NCBI RefSeq assembly: GCF_022919115.1
Contig: NZ_CP095072.1
Coordinates: 4,216,001 to 4,280,000 of the forward strand
DNA: 64,000 bases
Source: Gracilibacillus caseinilyticus
GTDB taxonomy: Bacteria > Bacillota > Bacilli > Bacillales > Amphibacillaceae
Direction of reading: 5' to 3'
The notes beneath the pieces were generated by a model. The model was not told the DNA's origin, did not search any database, and saw nothing but the letters and a program-made list of their open reading frames with translations. Below are positions 46,301-54,505 of the stretch, one piece after another (within the stretch, counting starts at the first letter, position 1; each line of letters starts with the position of its first letter). Made by a program: the position numbers and the translations under genes.

Positions 46301-46764
46301 AATGTAGAAACATAGATACCATCCGTTTCTATATAATTGGAGCTTCTCTGCTTTAACCAGACATTCCGGTAAATCCCAGCCCCTGTATACCATCTGCTAT
46401 TCGGGCTTTGGTATCTGACTTTAAGTAGTATTTGATTGTTGCCACTGATAAGATATTCGGTAATGTTGTGTTCAAATTTCGAATAACCGTACTTCCACCC
46501 CCCGACAAATTGATCATTTACATACAATACAGAATCCATATATACCCCTTCAAAGCACAACAGTACGTCGTTTTTATCCGATGAATAGTGAAAAGCTTTT
46601 TTGTACCAGCCGATACTGTTTTCATAAAGGTTTTTGGTATTATAGATTAACCAGTCATGTGGAACATCCACAGGTGAAAAACTAAGTAATGAAGCTGAAT
46701 CAGTTTCCAACGAACTTTTGGCGAACTGCCAATTATCATTAAATAATTTGATTTGATTTAACAT
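43354..46764 (-). CDS. GH2 beta-galactosidase with long C-terminal extension
   Basis: 1136 residues from ATG 46764 (GGAAGGAGA upstream). N-terminal sugar-binding domain (LFNDNWQFAKSS), Ig-like domain, GH2 barrel with acid/base Glu in SIGNEIYDTH (about 374) and nucleophile in YGSETASIVQ (about 453). Beyond about residue 560 are DUF4982-like and Ig-like domains and a C-terminal carbohydrate-binding-like part. No signal peptide. The family also covers other beta-glycosidases. Its start overlaps the end of the YesL-like gene by 26 bases. Last gene of the importer operon from 51920, so it works on what that importer brings in. Confidence 0.93.
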   Translation of the reverse strand: MLNQIKLFNDNWQFAKSSLETDSASLLSFSPVDVPHDWLIYNTKNLYENSIGWYKKAFHYSSDKNDVLLCFEGVYMDSVLYVNDQFVGGWKYGYSKFEHNITEYLISGNNQILLKVRYQSPNSRWYTGAGIYRNVWLKQRSSNYIETDGIYVSTFKNEDDWKVEIDTELRINEPVEISHTLMKDDGVIHAVAEQVLPGDRLSQLSFELSSPGLWDVDTPSIYQLSTQMRKISNGEIIETQKQQIGFKEVYFDPEQGFYINNRHIKLNGVNEHHDLGALGAAFNRNALKRRLNILKDMGVNAIRTAHNMPAKELMEMADEMGFLIVTEAFDMWERSKTPYDYARFFPNWSYHDVKSWVKRDRNHPSLLMWSIGNEIYDTHADERGLFLTEQLMDYVMEFDPKENAVMTIGSNYMPWKNAQNCADLVKVAGYNYGEKYYHQHHQEHPDWIIYGSETASIVQSRGIYHFPFEKSILTDDDEQCSALGNSATSWGAKSTEACIIAERDSPFSLGQFIWSGFDYLGEPTPYHTKNAYLGQIDTATFPKDSYYIYQAAWTSYKEAPMVHIFPYWDFNNGQIIDVRVCSNAPKVELQFNGETIGTFNTNYQNGSQLTGWWKLPYANGTITAFAYDEEDSIIATESRHSFGEANKIRLFPDKSRMEANGTDLIFVEIMMEDEAGNPVENASNRVHVQVSGAGRLIGLDNGDSTDYDQYKGTSRRLFSGKLLAIIAATLQPGEIEMKVTADNIASKKLVMQSVATDKDVTGISAQMENKHVPIVMGKEKEVPVRKINIQSEEGQHLNDQQQESIVSASIQPSNASYQDVEWSVVTDTGITSNIATIESFGKSAKITALGDGTFRVRCTSTNGTSKIKLISELEFHAEGIGTAYKDPYDFISAGLFDYSEGDVGNGNERGVATSRDGVTVIRFSDINFGTSGSDKITIPIFALSIEEYPLQIWEGTPEEDGSELLADVIYQKPSKWNVYQAETYYLSRKIKGVSSLSFVTNKKMHIKGFSFAETNRAFESNPAAEADHIYGDRYRKMAEAVEHIGNNVSLTFERFDFGEKGISKIAITGHSPIEKNTIHLRFEDDQSESDQIIEFSYTEGYEEKIFDLERVKGLQNITFLFLPGSDFHFGEFRFFE

Positions 46765-47482
46765 TGCTATCTCCTTCCATAGATATTGGTCGTTCCGTGA
46801 ATTCCCCATCTTTTTCTGCTTTAACAAAACTAACAGCTACATCCTGGATGATTGGTTTCGTATTCAGTATCAATAACCAGGCAACTAAACTAGCAAAAAG
46901 CAAAATGATAAAATCCGTCGTCATAAACATCAACACAATCGTCAGAAAAAGAATCCCAGCATTTCCTGTAGACCTTTTGATCCAGGTAACTAAATAATAG
47001 ATAGACAATCGATAACTATCTCTGATTCGGAATTGATAATGGGTGATTAGTAGTAATGCATACAAAGAAAAAATCACAAGCAAAAACAATCCAACAAGAA
47101 AAATTCCACTTAATATTTGATTGGTCGTAGTCGGATTTTGATTAAAGTATTGAATATCAATCAATAAAATAAAAAACACCGTAACAATAGGTAACCAAAC
47201 CTTCAAACTGTCCATAAAGTTCTTTTTATAAGCGGTAAAGAAAATTTGAAATGGTGTCATTTCCCTGTTCGTTATCTGATTTAAACTGTAAAACAATGCT
47301 GCAAATGCCGGTCCTGCAGGAATAAAAGCAACAAAGTAAAGGATTGCATTAGAGATCGTAGGTACTAGAAAAATAAGGGAACCAAACATCAATATATTGG
47401 ACAGTAAAAAAAATAGATTTAAACACATCAACCAGTACACATAGTTGGAAAAACGATAAAACCCACCTTGGTATAAATCCAT
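46739..47482 (-). CDS. YesL-like membrane protein (DUF624)
   Basis: 247 residues from ATG 47482 (AAAGGAG eight bases upstream). Five to six spans with the family signature PAGPAFAALFYSLNQITNRE near residue 62. Unlike the other two copies in the window it is not next to YesM/YesN but sits between the Nif3-like gene and GH2 in an importer operon. Function unknown. Confidence 0.88.
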   Translation of the reverse strand: MDLYQGGFYRFSNYVYWLMCLNLFFLLSNILMFGSLIFLVPTISNAILYFVAFIPAGPAFAALFYSLNQITNREMTPFQIFFTAYKKNFMDSLKVWLPIVTVFFILLIDIQYFNQNPTTTNQILSGIFLVGLFLLVIFSLYALLLITHYQFRIRDSYRLSIYYLVTWIKRSTGNAGILFLTIVLMFMTTDFIILLFASLVAWLLILNTKPIIQDVAVSFVKAEKDGEFTERPISMEGDSNVKSNQII

Positions 47483-47508
47483 TAAAAAAACTCCTTTCTT
47501 TGATGAAA

Positions 47509-48297
47509 TCAGGCAAATGAAATACAACGCTTGTTTGCTTGATATGTTATCGATGTGCTTGAAATATGAGTTCTTAGTAATTCAGATATATATTTCATAC
47601 CGCTTTCTTCACTTTCAAGATGCCCAATAATGATCGCTGCTTTATTTTCACCTATTGTTATAGCGTCACGAATATATTCTGGTGTCTCCCACTCGGGCCC
47701 TTCTCCATAAATCACCAGATCTGCCTGATCGACTTCACAAGCTGGAATCGTGTTGGCCGCATTTCCCCGAAATCCTACCATTAAAGCAATTCTTTCAACC
47801 GGTTTAGATAAATCACCAATGTACCTTACATAAGGCAGTACCAGTTTTTGTTTCAGTTCTTGTATAATATCAGACAAACTATGATCAGCTACTTTGAACA
47901 GTGAATACGTATCTCTGTGTATCTCCAAATTGTTCTGCCATCTTAATCTATCGATCAACCCTTGCATAATACCATCTGGCCGATACTGATGGATATGATC
48001 ATGTAAACGAAAAATGGCAAGGTCATTTTCTACTATCAGTCTGTGTTTTCTCTGATAAATAATGTTATTCTCCCGATATAGATTGTTTTGATGACTGTAA
48101 TAAATACCTTCATGACAAATAAGTAAGTCAGCGTTACTTTGGATTGCTTGTTGAATGACCTCTATCGTCGGCATAAACGTTACGACTATTTTACTTACAT
48201 CCTGTTCCGGCTTGCCATATAATAAAGCATCACTTGAATTTTCAATTAGTGGAGCATACTGTTTTAGTATTTTTATTACCTCATCAACTGTAAGCAT
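47509..48297 (-). CDS. Nif3-like dinuclear metal protein (DUF34)
   Basis: 262 residues from ATG 48297 (GGAGGTG upstream). NIF3/DUF34 fold with putative metal ligands in CHEGIYYSH near residue 64, HDHIHQY near residue 100 and GHLESEESG near residue 235. The family is proposed to act as a metal-dependent hydrolase or metal chaperone; exact function unsettled. Divergent from the housekeeping YqfO type (shorter, no central PII-like insert). Its place in a sugar import operon is noteworthy. Confidence 0.85.
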   Translation of the reverse strand: MLTVDEVIKILKQYAPLIENSSDALLYGKPEQDVSKIVVTFMPTIEVIQQAIQSNADLLICHEGIYYSHQNNLYRENNIIYQRKHRLIVENDLAIFRLHDHIHQYRPDGIMQGLIDRLRWQNNLEIHRDTYSLFKVADHSLSDIIQELKQKLVLPYVRYIGDLSKPVERIALMVGFRGNAANTIPACEVDQADLVIYGEGPEWETPEYIRDAITIGENKAAIIIGHLESEESGMKYISELLRTHISSTSITYQANKRCISFA

Positions 48298-48335
48298 TAA
48301 GAACACCTCCTCTAAACACCTGAATAGCCATTTGT

Positions 48336-48372
48336 GAAAAACAGCATAACACGGGGAATAAGCCCCGTGTTA
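48336..48372 (-). terminator. Hairpin after the binding-protein gene
   Basis: Perfect 10-bp stem TAACACGGGG / CCCCGTGTTA with 6-base loop and a U-rich tail, 10 bases past the stop. Partial terminator before the Nif3-YesL-GH2 genes. Confidence 0.8.
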
Positions 48373-48381
48373 CCTGTTGTT

Positions 48382-49998
48382 TTATTTGTTATTTTGGTAC
48401 ACACTGTTGGCATGGTCCAAGTAGCCTTGTAAGTTTTTCCCTTCTAATTCTTTTACATAGTTGTCCCACTCATCCATACTTCTATCACCAACAATAAATT
48501 TCAAAGTATTCTGTTCCACCGTGTCTTTTATCGGTGTACTCAATAAGGATGCCTGTTCTAATTGTGGTCCATCATAAGGGATAGCCGGGTCTGGTAATAA
48601 AAGCTCTTTTTCATGCATCGCATTTTGGAATTCAATTTCTTCTTCACTAAACATGGAATGAAGTAACTCTGTAGAACCACCATAAGAGAAGTTACCTCCA
48701 GAAAAACCATAATCAATCTGCAGATGGTTTTCGGCATCTGGATTCATGCCACGGAACGTAACATCATCAGCTAATTGCTGTTCATCATTTTCCTTCGTGT
48801 ACGTTTCTCCCTCTACTCCCCACTTAGCAAATTCTAAACCTTCATCACTATAGAGGAGCCAATCAATGAATTGCAGCATCGCTTCAAAATTTGGGTCTTC
48901 AGCTGCCGCTTTTGAGAACATGATACCATTCTCCAATTTCGTTCCTTCCAATAATTGGCCAGCCGGTCCACCAGGTACTACAATTTTTTTTATTTCATAG
49001 TTACCTTCTCCCAGTGTCTCATTCATCGTCGTTCTGTATTGCGTTAACGTTTGACCGTTCGTATTAATAACAAATGACTCACCACTTGTAAATTTCTGAA
49101 TCGCTTGATCGTCTTCCTGTGTAACACTTTCTGGATCTAATAAGCCTTTCTCTATCAACCCATTAAAATATTCAATCATAGAGCGATATTCATCTGATGT
49201 TGGGGCAAAAATGAACTCATCCGCTTCTTCATCATAATCCAGCATATTACCCAGACCCCACCCTGCTCTAGTACCAAATCCAGTTGCTGCAATATTCAAA
49301 GTACTGTTAAATTGAAAACGATCTGAGAATGGATATTTATCCGGATAAGCCTCTTTCATTTTGGAAAGCATTGTTTCTACTTCTTGCCATGTAGTAGGCT
49401 CTTCCAATCCTATTTCTTCTAAAATATCAGTTCTCACTGCCAGGCTGTAATCTGGCCATACTTCTTCATGAATACCTGGCAGTACATAGTACTTACCATC
49501 ACGTTGTCGCAACCCATCCAAAAATGGTTCAATATTCCATTCTTTTACCTTTTGTTGATAATGCGGCATCATATCCACGTAATCACTAATCGGTATAATC
49601 GCACCTGACGCTACAAACTGTGTCTCTTCTCCTGGATAAGTTTTTGGAATAATGTAAGGTGCATCACCTGAGCTCAATAATAAGCTTCGTTTGTCGGTAT
49701 AATCACTCATTGGTACCGATGTAATATCTAAAGACACATTCGTTTTTTCTTCTAATGCTTCAAAAAATAACCAATCCTCTTTTAATGGATAGTTCGGATG
49801 ATCACTAAACAATGTTGAAAATGTGACTGGTTCCGTTGCTTTAAAACTGTCCCCCACTCCATAATCCTCCATGGAGGCTCCGGATCCAGGTTCTACGGAC
49901 GTTTCATTCTCCGATGTTTCAGAATCATTACAGGCAACTAGTCCAGCTAAAAAAACAACTAATGAAAGCGTCGTCATCTTACTTAACAATTGTTTCAT
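48382..49998 (-). CDS. LplA/LipO-type sugar-binding lipoprotein
   Basis: 538 residues from ATG 49998 (GGGGGAAAG upstream). Signal peptide with lipobox LAGLVACNDS, acidic linker, then the binding domain (VTFSTLFSDHPNYPL). Partner of permeases at 50093 and 50979. Long family class. Followed by a partial terminator. Substrate unknown; the linked GH2 suggests a beta-galactoside. Confidence 0.92.
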   Translation of the reverse strand: MKQLLSKMTTLSLVVFLAGLVACNDSETSENETSVEPGSGASMEDYGVGDSFKATEPVTFSTLFSDHPNYPLKEDWLFFEALEEKTNVSLDITSVPMSDYTDKRSLLLSSGDAPYIIPKTYPGEETQFVASGAIIPISDYVDMMPHYQQKVKEWNIEPFLDGLRQRDGKYYVLPGIHEEVWPDYSLAVRTDILEEIGLEEPTTWQEVETMLSKMKEAYPDKYPFSDRFQFNSTLNIAATGFGTRAGWGLGNMLDYDEEADEFIFAPTSDEYRSMIEYFNGLIEKGLLDPESVTQEDDQAIQKFTSGESFVINTNGQTLTQYRTTMNETLGEGNYEIKKIVVPGGPAGQLLEGTKLENGIMFSKAAAEDPNFEAMLQFIDWLLYSDEGLEFAKWGVEGETYTKENDEQQLADDVTFRGMNPDAENHLQIDYGFSGGNFSYGGSTELLHSMFSEEEIEFQNAMHEKELLLPDPAIPYDGPQLEQASLLSTPIKDTVEQNTLKFIVGDRSMDEWDNYVKELEGKNLQGYLDHANSVYQNNK

Positions 49999-50092
49999 TT
50001 TACTTTCCCCCTTCTTATTATTACGATGAGCTTCATCCAATAAGACACGCTTGACCGTTTTAGCAACCACCCCCTCAAGTGGTTTTGCCTGA

Positions 50093-50965
50093 TTATCCTT
50101 TCACTGAACCTAACATGACACCGGAAACAAAGTACTTTTGGATATACGGATAAACCATCAATATTGGTATAACAGTTAAAACCATCGTGACAGATTTTAT
50201 ATTCGCAGATATTTGTACTAAATTATCTGCGCTTGTCGCACCAGTTCCAACGGTTGCTTCTGCACCTTTAATCATATTTCTTAAATAAATAGATACCGGG
50301 AATAAGTCTTTTTCGGTAAAATAAATAAATGCTTGAAACCAAGAATTCCAGTGGGTTACGGCATAAAAGAGAAACATTGTCGCTATGATAGGTTTTGATA
50401 GCGGTAAGACAATTCTGAATAGTATCCCAAAAGTACTGGATCCATCCATAATAGCTGCTTCTTCCAATTCGTCTGGAATATTTTCGAAGAACGTTCGCAT
50501 AATCAACATATTAAACACACTGATTGCATTTGGAAGCACGATCGCCCAAATACTGTTCCCTAATCCTAAAGAAGTGACAAGTACATAATTGGGGATCAGG
50601 CCACCATTAAAAAACATAGTAAAAACAAAAAATAATGTTAAAAATTTTCGTCCTTTTAATCTGGTTTTCGATAATGGATAGGCTATCATCGTGGACAAAA
50701 TGAGTGAAATCAAAGTGCCGACAATGGTGTAAACTACTGTGTTTTTATAATTTAACCAGAACACTTCGTCAGACATAATTACTTTATATGTTTCGATATT
50801 AAATCCCTTCGGCCATAAACTAACTTCACCCGCATTAATATACGCTTCTGAACTGAATGATTGGGCAACTATATTGACAAACGGAAACAATGTTATAAAT
50901 ACAACCAGTAACAGAACAGCTACATTAAAAACTTTAAATATTTTATACTGCCAAGATTCTTTCAT
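50093..50965 (-). CDS. ABC permease, LplC type
   Basis: 290 residues, six spans, EAA loop EEAAIMDGSS near residue 172, C-terminus KYFVSGVMLGSVKG. GGGAGG upstream of ATG 50965. Second permease of the importer; 13 bases after its partner. Confidence 0.95.
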   Translation of the reverse strand: MKESWQYKIFKVFNVAVLLLVVFITLFPFVNIVAQSFSSEAYINAGEVSLWPKGFNIETYKVIMSDEVFWLNYKNTVVYTIVGTLISLILSTMIAYPLSKTRLKGRKFLTLFFVFTMFFNGGLIPNYVLVTSLGLGNSIWAIVLPNAISVFNMLIMRTFFENIPDELEEAAIMDGSSTFGILFRIVLPLSKPIIATMFLFYAVTHWNSWFQAFIYFTEKDLFPVSIYLRNMIKGAEATVGTGATSADNLVQISANIKSVTMVLTVIPILMVYPYIQKYFVSGVMLGSVKG

Positions 50966-50978
50966 TGCAATACCTCCC

Positions 50979-51920
50979 CTACCATAAACTGTTATCTGTA
51001 ATTCTCCGAGATAAGTAATTCGCGCCCAGGACTAATACCAAACCAATAATCGATTCAAATAAGCCAATTGCAGTACCATAACTGAAACTCCCTGACTCTA
51101 GGCCGACACGGTAAACATAGGTAGCTATAACATCTGCCGTTTCATAGGTTAATGGATTATATAAGAGTAATACCTTTTCAAAACCAATTTGCAGGAAGTT
51201 ACCGATGTTCAAGATCAGTAAAACAACAATGGTCGGAAGTATTCCTGGAATCGTGATGTAGATTGTTTGTTTCCATCTGTTCGCCCCATCGATTCTAGCT
51301 GCTTCGTACAACTCTTGATTAATACCAGTCAAAGCAGCCAAGTACAAAATGGCTCCCCAACCTAACGTTTGCCATAAGTCAACGCTTACAAAAATCGTTC
51401 TGAACCATTCTGGCAACTGCATAAAACTAATTTTATCGAAACCAATGCCAGCTAACAGACTATTGACAGGACCATTCAATGCTAACAATTCAAACACCAT
51501 ACCAGCTACAACGACTACTGAGAAAAAATGCGGCAAGTAGGATGCGGTCTGCACAAAACGTTTAAACATCCGATTTTTGAGTTCATTTAACAATAGTGCA
51601 AAAATGATAGGTGCTGGAAATGTAATGACTAACAGTAAAAACGCCAAGATAAAAGTATTGGCAAATACATTGTAGAAGGTTGGATCATTTAAAAACATTT
51701 TAAAATATTGCAACCCAACCCACTGCTCACCAAAAATATTTCCCCCTGGGATGAATCTTCTAAAAGCAATAATGTTCCCGATCATAGGGACATATTTAAA
51801 AATAATTAAATAAATTACGGGTAAACCAATTAATGCATACAATTGCCAATCCTTCTTAATACTTCTCCACAGACTGTTTTTCAATTTTTGATTTTGTTTT
51901 AACTTACTAACACCTTCCAT
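50979..51920 (-). CDS. ABC permease, LplB type
   Basis: 313 residues from ATG 51920 (AAAGGAG six bases upstream). Basic N-terminus, six spans, EAA loop YEAARIDGAN near residue 217. First gene of the operon LplB-LplC-SBP-Nif3-YesL-GH2. Upstream DNA carries overlapping palindromes (51995-52016). No ATPase in the operon. Confidence 0.95.
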   Translation of the reverse strand: MEGVSKLKQNQKLKNSLWRSIKKDWQLYALIGLPVIYLIIFKYVPMIGNIIAFRRFIPGGNIFGEQWVGLQYFKMFLNDPTFYNVFANTFILAFLLLVITFPAPIIFALLLNELKNRMFKRFVQTASYLPHFFSVVVVAGMVFELLALNGPVNSLLAGIGFDKISFMQLPEWFRTIFVSVDLWQTLGWGAILYLAALTGINQELYEAARIDGANRWKQTIYITIPGILPTIVVLLILNIGNFLQIGFEKVLLLYNPLTYETADVIATYVYRVGLESGSFSYGTAIGLFESIIGLVLVLGANYLSRRITDNSLW

Positions 51921-51994
51921 ACCATACTCCTTTCTTAAGACAAGGTATTTAACACAAAAAAGAAAAGGCTTACATTATTGCTCTAAAAAATACT

Positions 51995-52016
51995 CTAGTC
52001 GTACTAGTATACAAGT
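51995..52016. promoter_or_regulatory. Overlapping palindromes, possible GntR-type operator
   Basis: CTAGTCGTACTAG (51995-52007) and ACTAGTATACAAGT (52003-52016, one mismatch from perfect symmetry) overlap 75 bases upstream of the LplB start. The second resembles TTGTATAC-type GntR operators. The rest of 51921-52210 has promoter sequence only. Confidence 0.4.
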
Positions 52017-52210
52017 TTGCGTAAAAATCTTTGTTTGTCAGATAAACTATGTTGCTACGGTTATTGTAAATCGGTATCCTTTCTTTGTCAACATGCTAGT
52101 ATGGTAGTATTTGAAAATGATCAATTTAGCCTAACTATTATGGAAGTTTGCCTTCATACTTTTAATAGATGCGAGACTTTAGTACGATACAGTAGCTTTA
52201 TACGTAAAAA

Positions 52211-52250
52211 CAAAAAGAGAGGAAAATCAGAAGATTTTCATCCCTTTTTG
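52211..52250 (-). terminator. Terminator of the third importer operon
   Basis: Stem AAAAGGGATGAAAATC / GATTTTCCTCTCTTTT (minus strand, two mismatches) with 4-base loop and U-run, about 60 bases past the stop at 52308. Confidence 0.7.
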
Positions 52251-52307
52251 TTACAAAATCCACAGATAAAATACTATCATATGTGAATGACAGGTAAATT
52301 CTTTTAT

Positions 52308-53228
52308 TTACTTCACCGCCCCAAGCGTCATCCCTTTCACAAAATAACGCTGTAAAAACGGATAGATCATGATGATTGGTAAACTTGCCACGATCGTCAT
52401 TGTAGCCTGGATTGACTTTGGTGTTACCATATTGGATTCTCCACCTGCAGAATTAGCAAAGGCTGATGCCATATCGCCACTCGACGTCGTGCTTGAATTT
52501 TGCAAGATTTTCATTAGCTCATATTGTAAAGTCGTCAGATGCTCTTGACTGGAATTATATAGAAAGACATCAAACCATTGATTCCATTGAAAGACAGCTA
52601 CAAATAATGCAACTGTGGCTAATACTGGTAATGACAAAGGTAACACAATCTTGAAGAAAATCTTAAAATCACCAGCTCCGTCAATTTTTGCTGATTCAAA
52701 AATACTGTTTGGCAGCCCCTCTATAAAAGAGCGCATAATAATTAAGTTAAAAGCACTAATTAACGTTGGTAAAATGTATACCCAAAAAGAACCGATTAAG
52801 TGTAAATCTCTCATCAACAGAAAGGTTGGAATTAATCCACCATTAAAATACATTGTCATAATAAAAATGATCGTGACCGATTTTTTGAAAATGAAATGTG
52901 GCTGAGCTATCGCATAGGCCACCATTGCAGTACAGAATAGACCAACTCCAGCGCCGACAATCGTTCGTAAAACGGAAATGAAAATAGCCTGATAAATCGC
53001 TGCCTTTTCAAACACATGCTCATAATTATGCCAAGTGAATTCTCTCGGCCATAAATAAATTCCACCACGGACAGAATCGGTTGCATCATTTAATGAAATA
53101 GCAATTTGATTCAAAAAAGGATATAACATAAACACACATAAGATAATCATAAAAATAATATTTGATGTGTCAAAAATAAGATCTTCTTTCGTTCGCATAT
53201 AGCTTGCTTTTTTGCGTTTTTTCAACAT
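52308..53228 (-). CDS. ABC permease, LplC type
   Basis: 306 residues, basic N-terminus (LKKRKKASYMRTKED), six spans, EAA loop FESAKIDGAG near residue 188 and C-terminus YFVKGMTLGAVK. Close relative of the permease at 10124 (shared RGGI.LWPREFT and DGA.DF segments). Twelve bases after its LplB partner. Confidence 0.95.
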   Translation of the reverse strand: MLKKRKKASYMRTKEDLIFDTSNIIFMIILCVFMLYPFLNQIAISLNDATDSVRGGIYLWPREFTWHNYEHVFEKAAIYQAIFISVLRTIVGAGVGLFCTAMVAYAIAQPHFIFKKSVTIIFIMTMYFNGGLIPTFLLMRDLHLIGSFWVYILPTLISAFNLIIMRSFIEGLPNSIFESAKIDGAGDFKIFFKIVLPLSLPVLATVALFVAVFQWNQWFDVFLYNSSQEHLTTLQYELMKILQNSSTTSSGDMASAFANSAGGESNMVTPKSIQATMTIVASLPIIMIYPFLQRYFVKGMTLGAVK

Positions 53229-53240
53229 ATTGTCTCCCTC

Positions 53241-54212
53241 CTAGTACAATCCGCCTTGACCCATTTTTTTTGAAAACGAATTGGCTGCGATTAAAAAGAT
53301 AAAACTGATAACTGTTTTGAACATACCTGCAGCGGTTGCCAATGAAAAATTAAACATCGAAATACCATATTTAATAACAAAAACATCAATGTTTTCTGAG
53401 TATTCGACGTTTTGACCGTTTCCAAGTAAGTACTGCGGTTCAAAACCAGCTTCTAATATATAGCCAATGTTCATAATCAACAGCACGATAATAACGGATT
53501 TCATACCAGGAATCGTAATATAAAAAATTCGTTGAATGCGAGAAGCGCCGTCTATTTTAGCTGCCTCATATTGTTCCTGATCAATCATCGAAATCGCAGC
53601 AAGATAAATAATTGCATTCCAGCCGACATTTTTCCATGTTTCGGCAGCACCTAAAATACCCCAGAAATATTCTCCAATTCCTAACCAGAGAATCTCATCA
53701 TCTATTAACCCTAATCCCATTAGAATTTCGTTAATAATGCCATCGATAGATAATACCGACGATACTAAAGCAGCAGCGACAACCCATGAAAGGAAATGCG
53801 GTAAATAACTGATTGTCTGGACCACTCGTTTAAACTTCATATTCGATAATTCATTAATTAATACTGCTAGCGTAATTGCCGTGACAAAACCTAAAACCAG
53901 ATTGATCAAACTCTGTGCCAGTGTATTGCGCAACACACCGAGAAAGCGGTCATCTGTAAATAAAAAGGCAAAATGCTTAAACCCCACCCATTCCTGATCG
54001 GAAAAATTTAATGCCGGTTTGAAATCCTGAAAAGCCATCGTCCAGCCCCATACCGGTAAATATTTAAAAATGAACACCCAAATAATAAACGGAACCGTCA
54101 TCCATAATAGAGCTTGTTGATCTTTACACTTTTTCAAAAAAGCTTTCATACCTTTATTTTTAATTGGTATCGATTTGGTTTTATTTTCTAACGTATTTGA
54201 TTCCATCGCCAT
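53241..54212 (-). CDS. ABC permease, LplB type
   Basis: 323 residues; polar N-terminus then six spans, EAA loop YEAAKIDGAS near residue 220. Resembles the permease at 11029 (FKYLPVWGWTMAFQDFKP). GGGGGGAG upstream of the ATG. Lies 293 bases after the binding-protein gene, a stretch with the hairpin at 54472 and otherwise no gene. Confidence 0.95.
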   Translation of the reverse strand: MAMESNTLENKTKSIPIKNKGMKAFLKKCKDQQALLWMTVPFIIWVFIFKYLPVWGWTMAFQDFKPALNFSDQEWVGFKHFAFLFTDDRFLGVLRNTLAQSLINLVLGFVTAITLAVLINELSNMKFKRVVQTISYLPHFLSWVVAAALVSSVLSIDGIINEILMGLGLIDDEILWLGIGEYFWGILGAAETWKNVGWNAIIYLAAISMIDQEQYEAAKIDGASRIQRIFYITIPGMKSVIIVLLIMNIGYILEAGFEPQYLLGNGQNVEYSENIDVFVIKYGISMFNFSLATAAGMFKTVISFIFLIAANSFSKKMGQGGLY

Positions 54213-54471
54213 AGTACTCCCCCCAACTAATAGTTAAACCTGCTTTGCATTTTCGGACCATCTGGCAAAATTTTCGCCTTTTTTAAACTTTAGGAAGTAT
54301 AAAATTTTATCAGAGTAGTAATTCGTCGTGGTAAAAATTTCCAGGAACAAGATAAGAAAACTATGGCTTTCACCAGTACTTGGCGATAAGCCAAGTTTCC
54401 TTTATTCTTAAAGATGGTCCGAACATACAACTCTTGATACAAAATGAGTCCTTATTATCTTCGAGCAAAGG

Positions 54472-54496
54472 GGAAGGCTGAATAACACAGCCTTCC
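54472..54496 (-). terminator. Hairpin after the binding-protein gene
   Basis: 9-bp perfect stem GGAAGGCTG / CAGCCTTCC with 7-base loop, 10 bases past the stop. In the minus direction only a short CCTTTG follows; the long T-run is on the plus side, so partial termination or stabilisation is likely. Confidence 0.6.
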
Positions 54497-54505
54497 TTGT
54501 TTTTT

